The notes under the pieces: model-generated | What the model was told of the DNA's origin: nothing | Seen by the model: only the letters and a program-made list of their open reading frames with translations | Database searches by the model: none | Part shown: positions 1-9,121 of the stretch, one piece after another | Layout of the letters: every line of letters begins with the position of its first letter | Position numbering within the stretch: the first letter of the stretch is position 1 | NCBI GenBank assembly: GCA_035576005.1 | Contig: DATLXH010000085.1 | Location: 1 to 64,000 of the forward strand | Direction: 5' to 3' | Source: DATLXH01 sp035576005 | GTDB lineage: Bacteria > Acidobacteriota > Thermoanaerobaculia > Gp7-AA8 | DNA length: 64,000 nt | Translations under genes and position numbers: made by a program

Positions 1-1328
1 GTTGAGCCCGCGGGTTGGCCGCTTGCGGATAGCGAGACGGCATCGGCGAAGCCGCCCGTGCGCGTGATCGTCACCGTGTACGTCGCCGTTCCGCCGGTAC
101 GACTGACGGAGACGGAGCTGGGGTTGACCGAGAGCGAGAAGTCGCCGCTCGGCGCGGGTGGGGGGGGTGCTGCCGCGCCGAAGAGCGAGTGCAGGAGCAG
201 ATTCGGTGATCCCGTTCCGGCGTCGGTGATCTTGTTCGGCGTGGCGTTGTCCTTCAACGCCTGGCCGACCGCGGCGGGCGTCGCCGAGGGAGTCGCTTCG
301 AGATACAGAGCCGCCACGCCGGCCACGTGCGGAGCGGCCATCGAGGTTCCGCTAATTGTGTTCGTCGCGGTATTGCTCGTGTACCACGCCGAGGTGATGC
401 TCGAGCCGGGCGCGAAGATGTCGACGCAGGTGCCGATGTTCGAGAAGGAGGAGCGGGCATCAGTCGAGGTCGACGACGCCACGGTGATCGCCGTGGCCAC
501 GCGGGCAGGAGTCTTCGTGCAGGCATCTGCGCCGTAGTCGTTTCCGGCGGAGATCGCATACGTCACGCCGTCAGCGATCGAGTTGCTCACCGCGGTGTCG
601 ACGCTGCTGCTGGCCGCGCCGCCGAGGCTCATATTCGCGACCGCTGGCTGGCCCGCGGCGTGATCGGCGGTAACCCAGTCGACTCCCGCAATGACGCCCG
701 ACCATGATCCCGATCCAGCGCAATCGAGCACGCGCACGGCCACGAGCGTTACGCCTTTGGCCACACCCCATGTCGATCCGCCGACCGTGCCCGATACATG
801 CGTGCCGTGGCCGTTGCAGTCCGTCGTTCCGCCGCCGACCGCGTCATAGCCGCTGATGACGCGGCCACCGAGGTCAGTGTGGGTGGCGAGGATGCCGGTG
901 TCGAGGATGTAAGCCTTGACTCCCGCGCCGGTGCGATCGTAGTTGTAGGTGCTGTTGAGCGGGAGGTCGCGCTGGTCGACGCGATCAAGACCCCACGTCG
1001 CGTTGGCCTGACTGGCCCACATACTGACGTAGCCGTCTTCTTCGACGTAGTCCACGCGCGGATCTAGGCTGAGCTGCGCCGCCATCGCCTCCGACATCTT
1101 GACCGAAAAGCCTTTGAAGGCGTGCTTGTAGACTTGTTCCTTCAAGCCGCCGTGCTTGCTCGACAGCTCACTGGCAAGCGCGTCGACGTCGGCGATGTCG
1201 GCGTTGAGCGCGACGATGTACTGGTTGGGAACCTTGTTGCCGTTCTTCTTGATCGTTCCATCTCCGGCAAACGCAAAGCCGCTCAGACCGAACAGCAAAA
1301 CCGCCGTGAATGCCATCCAACGCTTCAT
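1..1328 (-). CDS. secreted S8 subtilase (proteinase K-like) with I9 propeptide, C-terminus cut by window edge
   Basis: Secreted serine endopeptidase. The 442 visible residues read: signal peptide about 1-21 ending FAFA; an inhibitor I9-type propeptide about 35-105 that should act as intramolecular chaperone; and a peptidase S8 domain about 110-390. The catalytic triad is D143 (ILDTGI), H174 (GHGTHVSG) and S329 (GTSMAAPH). A proline-rich linker leads into an Ig-like domain that runs off the left edge, so the stop codon is not in the window. ATG at 1326-1328 is preceded by AAAGGAG, and a good sigma-70 promoter lies further upstream (1394-1422). It appears to be a single-gene unit. The protease call is firm; the substrate is unknown, probably nutrient or matrix protein outside the cell. 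Confidence 0.93.
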   Translation of the reverse strand, partial: MKRWMAFTAVLLFGLSGFAFAGDGTIKKNGNKVPNQYIVALNADIADVDALASELSSKHGGLKEQVYKHAFKGFSVKMSEAMAAQLSLDPRVDYVEEDGYVSMWASQANATWGLDRVDQRDLPLNSTYNYDRTGAGVKAYILDTGILATHTDLGGRVISGYDAVGGGTTDCNGHGTHVSGTVGGSTWGVAKGVTLVAVRVLDCAGSGSWSGVIAGVDWVTADHAAGQPAVANMSLGGAASSSVDTAVSNSIADGVTYAISAGNDYGADACTKTPARVATAITVASSTSTDARSSFSNIGTCVDIFAPGSSITSAWYTSNTATNTISGTSMAAPHVAGVAALYLEATPSATPAAVGQALKDNATPNKITDAGTGSPNLLLHSLFGAAAPPPPAPSGDFSLSVNPSSVSVSRTGGTATYTVTITRTGGFADAVSLSASGQPAGS

Positions 1329-1393
1329 CTGTTGCTCCTTTAAATAACTGGTTAGGACGTTGTAGATTTGTGGTGGGCGAAACTCGGATCTTC

Positions 1394-1422
1394 ACCTTAA
1401 GCCAATACGCGGAGTGTGTCAA
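1394..1422 (-). promoter_or_regulatory. sigma-70-type promoter of the subtilase gene
   Basis: On the minus strand TTGACA (1417-1422) is followed after exactly 17 bases by TAAGGT (1394-1399). It lies about 65 bases upstream of the subtilase ATG, which leaves room for a short leader carrying the AAAGGAG ribosome site. The -35 box is a perfect consensus match and the -10 box matches in four of six positions. Confidence 0.55.
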
Positions 1423-1539
1423 ATCGTGGACCCGACGACGGGTACGCGAGCAGCCTCTTCATGGCTCCCCTTCCACCGGCATCAGGTGCACGAGAACAAG
1501 GGGGGACGAAGGGGACACCTTTCGCGGTGCGGGCATCGC

Positions 1540-1630
1540 GGTGGACGCGCATCCACTGGTCGATTACAGCCAGACCGTGGTCGTGTCCGCGATCGTACGT
1601 CGCGGGGATTTCCGTGCCGTCGTAGTCCAT
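1540..1630 (-). pseudogene. N-terminal remnant resembling a class I SAM methyltransferase
   Basis: The minus strand from ATG at 1628-1630 reads MDYDGTEIPATYDRGHDHG followed by LAVIDQWM. This matches my memory of the start of a group of SAM-dependent methyltransferases that open with IPA.YDRGRDHGP...W. The similarity ends within about 30 residues and no SAM-binding glycine motif follows. I read it as a decayed gene start in the 340-base gap between the subtilase and the EAL gene. The rest of that gap shows nothing recognisable apart from the subtilase promoter. Confidence 0.35.
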
Positions 1631-1667
1631 CGTGGTTTGCGACGGTAACATCACGCACGGTCTCGCC

Positions 1668-4049
1668 TTACTGGATTCCCGCTCCCGCGGTCTGGCCGTC
1701 AGTCTGGGCGCGCAGAAGACGCTCGATTTCAACCGAAGGTAAGGGCCGGCTGAACAGGTACCCCTGCATCTCTTCACACGCATGTTCGCGAAGAAAGTCC
1801 GCCTCATCTTCCGTCTCGACTCCTTCGGCAATTACGTGCAGGTCGAGATTGTGCGCAAGAGCAATCATGCCGCTCACGATTGCTCCGTTGTCGGGATCCG
1901 ATGTCACATCCCGCACAAACGACTGGTCGATTTTCACGGTGCCGATCGGAAAGCGTTTGAGATAGCTCAGGGATGAGTACCCGGTACCGAAGTCGTCGAT
2001 GGAAAGGTTCACGCCCAGGTCGGCCAGCTGGTGGAGCATCGCGATGGTTGCATCGGCGTCTTTCATTGCGGCAGTCTCGGTGATCTCGAGATCCAGCGAC
2101 CCTGGACGCAGTCCTGTGCTGCTCAGCACGCGCTCCACGGTTTCTACGAGGCGTCCCTGCTGGAACTGCATGGGCGACAGATTGACGGACATGCGGAAGA
2201 CGCCGGCGCCCTCGCGCTCCCATCTGGCAGCTTGCGCGGCTGCACACTCCAGGACCCACTCGCCCAGGGGAATGATGAGCCGGCTCTCTTCGGCCAGCTT
2301 GATGAACTCCCCGGGGGGAACATTGCCTCTGACGGGATGTGTCCACCGCACCAGGGCCTCGACACCGGCGATGTCACCGGTGCGCAGGTTGACCTGAGGC
2401 TGGAAGTGGAGCAGAAAGTCTCCATTCTCGACGGCGCGGCGCAGATCCTTCTCGAGTGTCATGCGGTTCATCGATCGCGCTGTCAGTTCCGCGCTGCAGT
2501 GCTGATAGTTGTTGCGTCCCAGCTCCTTGGCTCTGCTCACGGCGACGCGCGCGCTTTGCAGCAATCCATCCAGGTCCTTGCCGTCGGCCGGGAAAAGAGC
2601 GATGCCGACGCTCGCGGTCACGGTGTGATCCTCGCCGGCAAGCAGCATCGGTTTGGAAATCGCATCCAGCATCCGTTGGGCAACTCGCGCCGGTTCGTGC
2701 TCACCTCCCAGCTCATGAAGCAGCACGACGAACTCGTCTCCGTCGAGTCTGGCAACGAAGTCCTCGGCGCGGGTGCTCTCCCATACCCGGCTGGACATGG
2801 TCGTCATGACTTCGTCCCCGATCTGATGTCCGAGGGTCTCGTTGATGGCGTTCAAGCGGTCCAGGTCGAGCAGAAGAAGCGCGAAAGAGGCCGAGTGGCG
2901 CTCGGCGTGCGCGATGCTCATTTGAATCCTCTCGCGGAGCGACCTTCGGTTGGGAAGGGATGTGAGCGTGTCGTGGTAGGTCTGGAACGCGACCCGCTCC
3001 TGCGCCTCGAGCAGATCGGTAAGGTCGAGGGCGATGTAAACAGTCCCCTCTTCGACTCCGTTCTTGTCCCGAACCGTAGATGCGGAGACGCTGACAGGGA
3101 CGGCTCTGCCTCCCTCTCCGACGATAAAAAGCTCCTTCGTGCTCAGCGCGAGCGGTGTGAGTTCGGACAGTGAGATGCCCTGTTCGCCACGCGAGCGCAG
3201 GATGTCCAGAATGGAAACGCCCTTGAGCGCGGACTCAGAGTATCCGAGCAGGCCACAGACGGCCGAGTTGGAGACCCGGATCTTTCCGTCCAGGTCTGTG
3301 ACGAGAACGAATCCCTGCATCGCCTCGAGGATCTTGCTCGCGGCAAACTCCGGGGTCAGGGTCACGAGCTGATATCGCCTGATGGCGCGTGCGGCAAGAA
3401 GGATGAAGCCCAGGATGGCCAGGTAGCCGAACGGGTACACGGCCATGCCGAATGAAGCCAGATAATCGACGAGCCCGAGATAACCCGCGGCAAACGCGAA
3501 CATGAAAGCCCGGATTCGCCGTCGCGCTTTGTCTCGCGGCTCCATGCGATACGCCAGCCAGTAGTGCCTCATGGTGGCCAGTAGCGTCAAACAGAAAAAT
3601 CCGAGGAACGGAAGCACCCAGAGGGTGAACTGAGGATACGGGCCCCACCAGTAGGTCTTGAGGCCACTGATCAGCAGGTTGGTTCCGACCAGCAGAGTCG
3701 AGAAGACTGCAGCGATCGCCCAGTTCACGAAGATCCAGGTTCGTTTCTGGTCCCACTTTCCCAGCAGGACCAGTCCGAACGTGTAGACCGCTGAAGCGAT
3801 GAACGGGATCCCGAGGTATGCGGCCTTGGCCCAGAAGAACGCCTTTGCCGCTGAGTGAGTCGAGTACATCATCGAAAACGCGAGCAGCCAGACCGTCACT
3901 GTCGAAGTCAGTATCAGAAAGATTCTGCTCACGAAGGTTCCGCGCTCACGCACCTCCACCAGAAGGCCGAGGAAAAAGATCCCAAGCGCCGTGACGAAGG
4001 TAGGCAAGCCTCCGGGTATCGAGGCAAAAACTTCAACGACTCGAGTCAT
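1668..4049 (-). CDS. membrane-bound PAS-GGDEF-EAL protein (cyclic di-GMP turnover)
   Basis: 793 residues. The first ~230 are hydrophobic, with about seven membrane segments. A PAS sensor follows (about 235-350), then GGDEF (about 355-525) and EAL (about 535-785). The cyclase signature reads DGDEF instead of GGDEF, with an RAED inhibitory-site motif five residues before it. The EAL domain is intact: EALVRW, NLSPMQF, ETE, DDFGTGYSS, VKID, EGVE and the final Q. The simplest reading is an active cyclic di-GMP phosphodiesterase, with the GGDEF domain acting either as GTP sensor or as a weak cyclase. It sits alone between the subtilase and a divergent secreted-protein gene, so the pathway it controls cannot be inferred here. 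Confidence 0.92.
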   Translation of the reverse strand: MTRVVEVFASIPGGLPTFVTALGIFFLGLLVEVRERGTFVSRIFLILTSTVTVWLLAFSMMYSTHSAAKAFFWAKAAYLGIPFIASAVYTFGLVLLGKWDQKRTWIFVNWAIAAVFSTLLVGTNLLISGLKTYWWGPYPQFTLWVLPFLGFFCLTLLATMRHYWLAYRMEPRDKARRRIRAFMFAFAAGYLGLVDYLASFGMAVYPFGYLAILGFILLAARAIRRYQLVTLTPEFAASKILEAMQGFVLVTDLDGKIRVSNSAVCGLLGYSESALKGVSILDILRSRGEQGISLSELTPLALSTKELFIVGEGGRAVPVSVSASTVRDKNGVEEGTVYIALDLTDLLEAQERVAFQTYHDTLTSLPNRRSLRERIQMSIAHAERHSASFALLLLDLDRLNAINETLGHQIGDEVMTTMSSRVWESTRAEDFVARLDGDEFVVLLHELGGEHEPARVAQRMLDAISKPMLLAGEDHTVTASVGIALFPADGKDLDGLLQSARVAVSRAKELGRNNYQHCSAELTARSMNRMTLEKDLRRAVENGDFLLHFQPQVNLRTGDIAGVEALVRWTHPVRGNVPPGEFIKLAEESRLIIPLGEWVLECAAAQAARWEREGAGVFRMSVNLSPMQFQQGRLVETVERVLSSTGLRPGSLDLEITETAAMKDADATIAMLHQLADLGVNLSIDDFGTGYSSLSYLKRFPIGTVKIDQSFVRDVTSDPDNGAIVSGMIALAHNLDLHVIAEGVETEDEADFLREHACEEMQGYLFSRPLPSVEIERLLRAQTDGQTAGAGIQ

Positions 4050-4396
4050 CAGCGGGAGCGCCTGCCCGATGCGGAGCGTACGCGCAGATTGATTGCGTTA
4101 TCGATCATGATCTGGTGTTGATGCCTCGAGCTCGAACTCAATGGGAAGGGGTTGCAACGGACGAGGCGGGCCCGATCCGAATTGCAATGGGAGTATTCTC
4201 CACGATCAGCGTCATCGAGCCGTTATCGTGGGACGAGGTCCCGCTGACGCATTTTTGTCGGGAAGTTTGGGTCGGATGGTTTCGCTCCTCGACATCGGTG
4301 TCCACAGCTGCCGTTGTAAATGACGGACATGTCGGTCCGCAGCTTCAAACCGAGATTGCCTTTCAAGACGCTTTGACACTTTGCTACCGTAGCGGG
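4050..4396. other. divergent intergenic region, nothing further recognised
   Basis: 347 bases separate the divergently transcribed PAS-GGDEF-EAL gene and the small secreted-protein gene, so promoters of both should lie here. I found no strong -35/-10 pair, RNA gene or repeat. The open frame that runs into the plus-strand gene from 4115 lacks a signal peptide and was not taken as coding. Confidence 0.4.
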
Positions 4397-5164
4397 ATGC
4401 GCGCATTCTCGATCGCCGTCATTTCCTGTCTCCTTCTCATTGCGGCATTCCCTGTCCACGCTGCGACTTCGTACAAACTGCGACGATCAAGGACTGGGGT
4501 CGGACAGGGAACGCGGACGTTCCTCGTCATTGCCGACGGTGAGCGAATGCGCGCGACCGCCATAAAAGACGATGCGAGCCCGGAACCGCAGGTCTACGAT
4601 TCATTGCTGGTGCGAAAAGGTCTCCCGACGATCGCACTGAATTCGCAGAACGCGACCTGGTATGAGCTCGAGTCATCCGCGCTGTTCGCCCTTGCGTCGC
4701 AGTATCTGGTCAGGTTCTCGGAGGAACCGGTTCTTCGCAAGGTCGTGATTCGGAATGATCAACCGGTTCGGAATGCTGAAGGCGAGCAAGTGTACCGAGG
4801 TCGATTCTCCTACGACGAGATTCTGACATTCTGGAACGAGAAGGTTCCAGTGAGCTATGAGTTCGTCTATGAAGTTACGACGACCGAGGCGCTGAGTCGC
4901 GAACAATGGATCGGACGGATCCTTCCTCAAACGTTTCACCCCAGCATAGACGAGGTGCTCGTCCGCGCGGATGCTTCAATCGTAGGATTTCCACGACATC
5001 TATCGCTCGTGTCGACCCGGCAGTACAAAGGAGGTCCGAAGATGACGGGCACGATGAGTATCGACGCCTCCCGGTTAGCCGATGTTCGTTCGGACAACGC
5101 AATGTTCAAAGTTCCGTCTGATTACATCCAGCAACGTCCGCTGATTGGCGTTCCGGGCAAGTGA
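4397..5164 (+). CDS. secreted protein of unknown function, 255 residues
   Basis: Not recognised as a named family. I chose ATG 4397 because the protein then begins with a clean signal peptide (MRAFSIAVISCLLLIAAFPVHAA, written here only to its cleavage region), whereas the longer frame has no such start. The mature part alternates short strands and polar loops, with no cysteines after the signal and no catalytic motif that I can identify. It includes one segment with a repeated tryptophan/tyrosine pattern near residue 75. It is probably a periplasmic or outer-membrane-associated lipocalin- or beta-sheet-type protein; that is inference only. It stands alone, 370 bases before the export operon. 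Confidence 0.6.
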   Translation: MRAFSIAVISCLLLIAAFPVHAATSYKLRRSRTGVGQGTRTFLVIADGERMRATAIKDDASPEPQVYDSLLVRKGLPTIALNSQNATWYELESSALFALASQYLVRFSEEPVLRKVVIRNDQPVRNAEGEQVYRGRFSYDEILTFWNEKVPVSYEFVYEVTTTEALSREQWIGRILPQTFHPSIDEVLVRADASIVGFPRHLSLVSTRQYKGGPKMTGTMSIDASRLADVRSDNAMFKVPSDYIQQRPLIGVPGK

Positions 5165-5537
5165 ACCGTCGGCCAGCGGACAAGGTGAACTGGGTCCGCA
5201 CGATGGAAACAACGGGACTGCAGACCTCAGAGACCAACTTGGAGGACGCCGTTAGCGGCTGAACGCCGCCAGGGATCCGCCCGCCCATATTCAAAATGCC
5301 TGCTAACCCGCATTTCTCACAGAGCTTTGTCGTGAGACGGCGGAGACGATCTTATTCGCCGTTTTGACGGGCGTCCCGCTGGGTGGCAGCCAGAACCACC
5401 CGTCTCTGCTCTGCTTAACCTGATAGCGGTTCGCCGGTAACACGCGGCCCCAAGGTAGCCGGTCCTTATCTACACCATCGCGACGGCGGAGCTGGCCATC
5501 CGGAGGTGCGGAAGGGCTGCTATACACTCAGAGCTCG
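5165..5537. other. leader region of the export operon, containing a repeat fragment
   Basis: 373 bases without a gene. At 5301-5345 it holds a fragment of the long palindromic repeat family described at 17980. The remainder should contain the promoter of the ABC/RND operon, but I see no convincing -35/-10 pair. Just before the ATPase start there is no strong Shine-Dalgarno sequence. Confidence 0.4.
5301..5345 (+). repeat. fragment of the long palindromic repeat family (left end only)
   Basis: GCTAACCCGCATTTCTCACA is followed by a stretch nearly identical to the first ~45 bases of the copy at 17980 (CTTTGTCGTGAGACGGCGGAGA). The similarity stops abruptly, so this is a truncated end. It lies upstream of the export operon, while a full copy lies immediately downstream of it. 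Confidence 0.75.
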
Positions 5538-6422
5538 ATGATCGAGATTCGAGCGCTCCGCAAAACCTATGCTGATGGGCATCAGGCGCTCAACGGAATC
5601 GATCTCGACATTCACGACGGCATGCTCGGGCTTCTGGGACCCAACGGTGCCGGCAAGACGACGTTTCTTTCCGCACTGACGATGATTCTGGAGCCGACAT
5701 CCGGCTCCCGCATCTACGATGGCCTCGATGCATCCCGGGCTTCGAATCGCTCGGCGATCCGCAGGATGATCGGATATCTGCCGCAGGACTTCACGCCGAT
5801 CCGTCACCTGAGTGGCTTCGACTATCTGGTCTATTGCGCGCAGCTGCGCGGGTTGAAACTCTCGATCCATCGCATCCGGGAGCGCGCCCACCAGTTGCTC
5901 GATGCAGTGTTTCTGCAGGAAGCGGCATTCCGCCGTTCCGGCGAATACTCAGGCGGCATGCGCCGCCGCCTCGGCATCGCACAGGCGCTGATTCATTCTC
6001 CGCGGCTGGTAGTCGTCGACGAACCTACGGCGGGGCTCGACCCGGAAGAGCGGATACGCTTCCGCAATCTCATTGCCGATGTCGCCGAGGACCGGGCAGT
6101 ACTGCTCTCCACGCATATCGTCGAGGACATCGAGGCGACCTGTCCGCGCATCGTTGTGATCGGGCGTGGGGAGATTCTCTTCGATGGCGAGCCGGCGGAG
6201 CTCCTGCGCCGAGCGTCCGGGAAGCTGTGGGACATCGAGAGCGGCAGCGATCTGCCGTCCGGCGCGCGCATCATTTCCGAGAGAGCCGAGGAGGGACGGC
6301 GGCTGACTCTCGTGCTGTCGGAGGCGCCAGTGCCCGGCGGCGTGCTGCGAGACGTCACGCTCGAGGAGGCCTACTCCGCCTTCCTGGCCGGCCAGGGCGT
6401 TTCGAGGGACGAGCAGGCATGA
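5538..6422 (+). CDS. ABC transporter ATP-binding protein
   Basis: 294 residues and a stand-alone nucleotide-binding subunit of the ABC-2/CcmA type. Walker A is GPNGAGKT (about 34-41), the Q-loop lies in YLPQD (about 80-84), the signature is YSGGM (about 137-141), Walker B is VVVDEPTAGLD (158-168) and the switch histidine is in STH (about 193). It should power export together with the two ABC-2 permeases that follow; its TGA overlaps the permease ATG (ATGA). It is a paralogue of the ATPase domain fused to the last protein of the operon, with the same LPQ(D/E)F Q-loop, which suggests the two could work as a heterodimer. Confidence 0.93.
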   Translation: MIEIRALRKTYADGHQALNGIDLDIHDGMLGLLGPNGAGKTTFLSALTMILEPTSGSRIYDGLDASRASNRSAIRRMIGYLPQDFTPIRHLSGFDYLVYCAQLRGLKLSIHRIRERAHQLLDAVFLQEAAFRRSGEYSGGMRRRLGIAQALIHSPRLVVVDEPTAGLDPEERIRFRNLIADVAEDRAVLLSTHIVEDIEATCPRIVVIGRGEILFDGEPAELLRRASGKLWDIESGSDLPSGARIISERAEEGRRLTLVLSEAPVPGGVLRDVTLEEAYSAFLAGQGVSRDEQA

Positions 6423-9121
6423 GGCTCACACGGGTACTCATCCGGCATGAGTGGCTCACGCAGCTGGGCTCACTCCGATTCCGCATCTTCTCAGTGGTGT
6501 ACGTAGTGCTCTGTTGCGTTCCGTCGGTGATGATCTATCTTCTTCGGGACAGGACGGCGCAGTGGACCGGCCCCGGAACGTACGCCGTACTGACGGCGAA
6601 CGTTCAGCCGCTCCTGACCGCTCTGTTCGCCGCTGTCGTGTCGGTCGATGCCGTTTCCAGAGAACGGGAAGAAGGCTCGTTCACAGTGCTGAGCATCGCG
6701 CCTTACAGCAACAGCGGCTACATGCTGCGAAGGTGGGTGGCGGTGATGTCAGTGATCCTGCCGATCACAATGCTGCCGCCGCTGATCTCCTTCGCGATCG
6801 CCTCGAAGAGCACCGGGCAGCCGCTCAGCGTCGAGCCCTTCTATTGGCCATGGCTACTTCAAGTCGCCACGATGACTGCGGTCATCAGTGCGCTGGCGCT
6901 CGCCTTTGGCGCAATTGCAGGCGGGGCAGTGAAAGCGGCGATTCTCTGCTTCATTCTTTTCAACTTGCTCCTGGGCTACGGAAACGACATTCTCTTGAAT
7001 GGTCATCGCGGCCTCGAGGGACCGGGAGAATGGTTCGGCACGAATGACGTGCAATGGGCGGTCTCGCGACTGGGCTGGGCGGTGACGCGCTCCCTGGAAT
7101 TCACCTCGGCCAGCGATCGGCCGTTCGACGTGGCGATGGCAATCCATCAGATGATTCCGCGGTCACTCCTGCTCGTCGGATTCACATTCTTCTTTTTCGG
7201 AATTTCGGTGTTCTTTCTTCGACGCACCCGACGAGACATCCGCGGCTGGCGTGTCGCCCAGGATCACCCGCTCCGCACGTTCGTCGCAGGCGTCAATCGT
7301 ATGCGCGAAGAATACGCACCCGATCCGAAGGTGACATTCCGGGAATGGGCCGTCGTGACCGCGGGAGCGGTCGGACTCATCCTGACGGTGCGAGCGCTCC
7401 TGGTCCGATTCGATCATTACCACTCGATTGCCGCGGCGCGTTTTGCAGCGGAGGAGTCAGGCGGTCCGCAGCCGGCCGATGTCTCGATCGTCCCAGTGGC
7501 ATGGCAAGCTCGGGGACGGATCGCGTCAAATTCTGCGATCGATCTCGACGTGACGGCGATCATTCGCAACGATGGGAAGAAGAATCAAACCCACCTGGCC
7601 TTCACACTCAATCCTGCGCTGGGTGCGGCCGTCACGACGAAAGGCGGGGCGAAGACCAGCCGCTCGTGGGATCGCCTGGCCGTCGATCTTCTCCAGCCGC
7701 TGGTTCCAGGAGAAGAGCGCGCGCTGCGGTTCCACATCTCCGGGCGCAGTGTGTGGCACGACCTGCCCACCAGACACAAGTCATTCGTGGACGTTTATGA
7801 GGTGCACAGAAACTCAAAGGACGGTTGGGGCCTTCAGGATTTTTCCCGCACCCTCACTGTGCCGGCGGTCACTCGTGGCCGCGTCAGCCTGCAGGCGGAG
7901 GATCTTTTTCCTGTCCTGCGCCACACGACCTGGCAGCTCACTCCGCGGGCGAAGCGTTCGACGGATCCCGGTCGTTTCGTGCCGCTCGAAGCCATCTTCC
8001 CAATGGCGCGGATCGAAGTCGATCTCGACGTGCCGGAAGGAGTGTTTCTCTCCGACTCCTGCGGCGCTCTTCCACGCCGTGAGGCAGGCCGTGTCCGGCT
8101 GCGGGGAGCGTGTCCGATGTCGCTGCATCATTACCGCATCGCCGGTGGCAGGCTGCAGCCGCTGCGTCAGGATGGCGCGATTGTGGCCATGATCCCTGAA
8201 CATCGGACCAGTACGGAGGCGCAGCTGGTGTCGTTCTCCAAGGCCCTATCGATGGTCACACAGGCCTGGCCTCAGATCGATCCGCGCGGCACGGTGTTCA
8301 TGGAGTGGTCGCCCGGGCCTGCAGAGGGTTCGTTTTCCGGCATGTGGCATTCACCCTGGGACTTTTCCGCGGTGAAATCGGGCAAGCTGCTGCTGATTCC
8401 GGAGTCCACCTGGACGGCGAGGGCCGCGGTTCCGGCTGACCGGCTGGCCGCACTTCTCATCAGTGTCGAGCTGCAGCGGACGCGCCCGATCGTGCCGGCT
8501 GAGTCACTTCTCTTCATGCATTTCTACCGGCACGTCACGTTGAGCCGGCTCGGCTCCGCGGCGCAGCGGGAGTTGGCTTCCTCCGATACGCAGCCCGGGC
8601 TTCTGAGTGGAGCGGGCTGGGATTGGGGACTTTGGGAAAAAGTGCTCCCCGCGGTCATGATGGAGATCGAGCAGCGGATCGGGAGCAGGAACTTCATCGC
8701 CGCGCTCGACGAATTCATCAGCGATCGCAGCGGGAACCCGGGTACAGCGAAAGAACTGCTCGGCAGAATGACGGCGCGCTCCGGAGTCCCACTCGATCGG
8801 ATCTACAAGGACTTTTTCATCGAAGGAGCCGTGCCGCATCTGACGCTGGAAACGGTGACAGTGCGTCGAGAATCGGGAGTGTGGGTCGTGGGCGGCGAGG
8901 TGCGGAACAAAGGGACGGGAGAATCGTTCGTGCCTCTCGTCCTGGAATGTGATGGAGAGACGATGACGACGCTCGTGCGAGTGGATTCGAATACTGCCTC
9001 GAGCTTCACGTTTCGCTCTCCGTCAGCGCCACAGGTGCTGAATCTCGATCCACGCGGTGTGTCCTATCGGCGGGCGCCGGTCGGAACGGTGCAGAGCTTC
9101 CGGTTCGGAGGAACGGAGTGA
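6419..9121 (+). CDS. ABC-2 permease fused to a degenerate M1-aminopeptidase-like domain
   Basis: 900 residues; starts inside the stop codon of the ATPase gene. The N-terminal half has about six membrane segments of an ABC-2 permease, with a conserved SREREEGSFTVLSIAPY-type loop. A further membrane segment near residue 325 precedes a long extracytoplasmic part. That part resembles the M1-peptidase-like region of permease/M1 fusion proteins in its end-of-domain pattern (a helix with LDEFI, then RIYKDFF...G.P) and its terminal beta domain. The zinc-binding HEXXH motif expected before that helix is absent; the corresponding stretch reads LLISVELQRT. It is probably a substrate-binding or structural domain, not an active peptidase. 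The next gene starts at its stop codon. Confidence 0.82.
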   Translation: MRLTRVLIRHEWLTQLGSLRFRIFSVVYVVLCCVPSVMIYLLRDRTAQWTGPGTYAVLTANVQPLLTALFAAVVSVDAVSREREEGSFTVLSIAPYSNSGYMLRRWVAVMSVILPITMLPPLISFAIASKSTGQPLSVEPFYWPWLLQVATMTAVISALALAFGAIAGGAVKAAILCFILFNLLLGYGNDILLNGHRGLEGPGEWFGTNDVQWAVSRLGWAVTRSLEFTSASDRPFDVAMAIHQMIPRSLLLVGFTFFFFGISVFFLRRTRRDIRGWRVAQDHPLRTFVAGVNRMREEYAPDPKVTFREWAVVTAGAVGLILTVRALLVRFDHYHSIAAARFAAEESGGPQPADVSIVPVAWQARGRIASNSAIDLDVTAIIRNDGKKNQTHLAFTLNPALGAAVTTKGGAKTSRSWDRLAVDLLQPLVPGEERALRFHISGRSVWHDLPTRHKSFVDVYEVHRNSKDGWGLQDFSRTLTVPAVTRGRVSLQAEDLFPVLRHTTWQLTPRAKRSTDPGRFVPLEAIFPMARIEVDLDVPEGVFLSDSCGALPRREAGRVRLRGACPMSLHHYRIAGGRLQPLRQDGAIVAMIPEHRTSTEAQLVSFSKALSMVTQAWPQIDPRGTVFMEWSPGPAEGSFSGMWHSPWDFSAVKSGKLLLIPESTWTARAAVPADRLAALLISVELQRTRPIVPAESLLFMHFYRHVTLSRLGSAAQRELASSDTQPGLLSGAGWDWGLWEKVLPAVMMEIEQRIGSRNFIAALDEFISDRSGNPGTAKELLGRMTARSGVPLDRIYKDFFIEGAVPHLTLETVTVRRESGVWVVGGEVRNKGTGESFVPLVLECDGETMTTLVRVDSNTASSFTFRSPSAPQVLNLDPRGVSYRRAPVGTVQSFRFGGTE

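Noticed and set aside
2031..3173. 380-codon plus-strand frame opposite the GGDEF-EAL gene
   Set aside because: Antisense shadow of a clearly coding gene with high G+C third positions; no family resemblance.
4115..4396. N-terminal extension of the small secreted protein
   Set aside because: It hides the signal peptide that begins at 4397 and has no family-like content.
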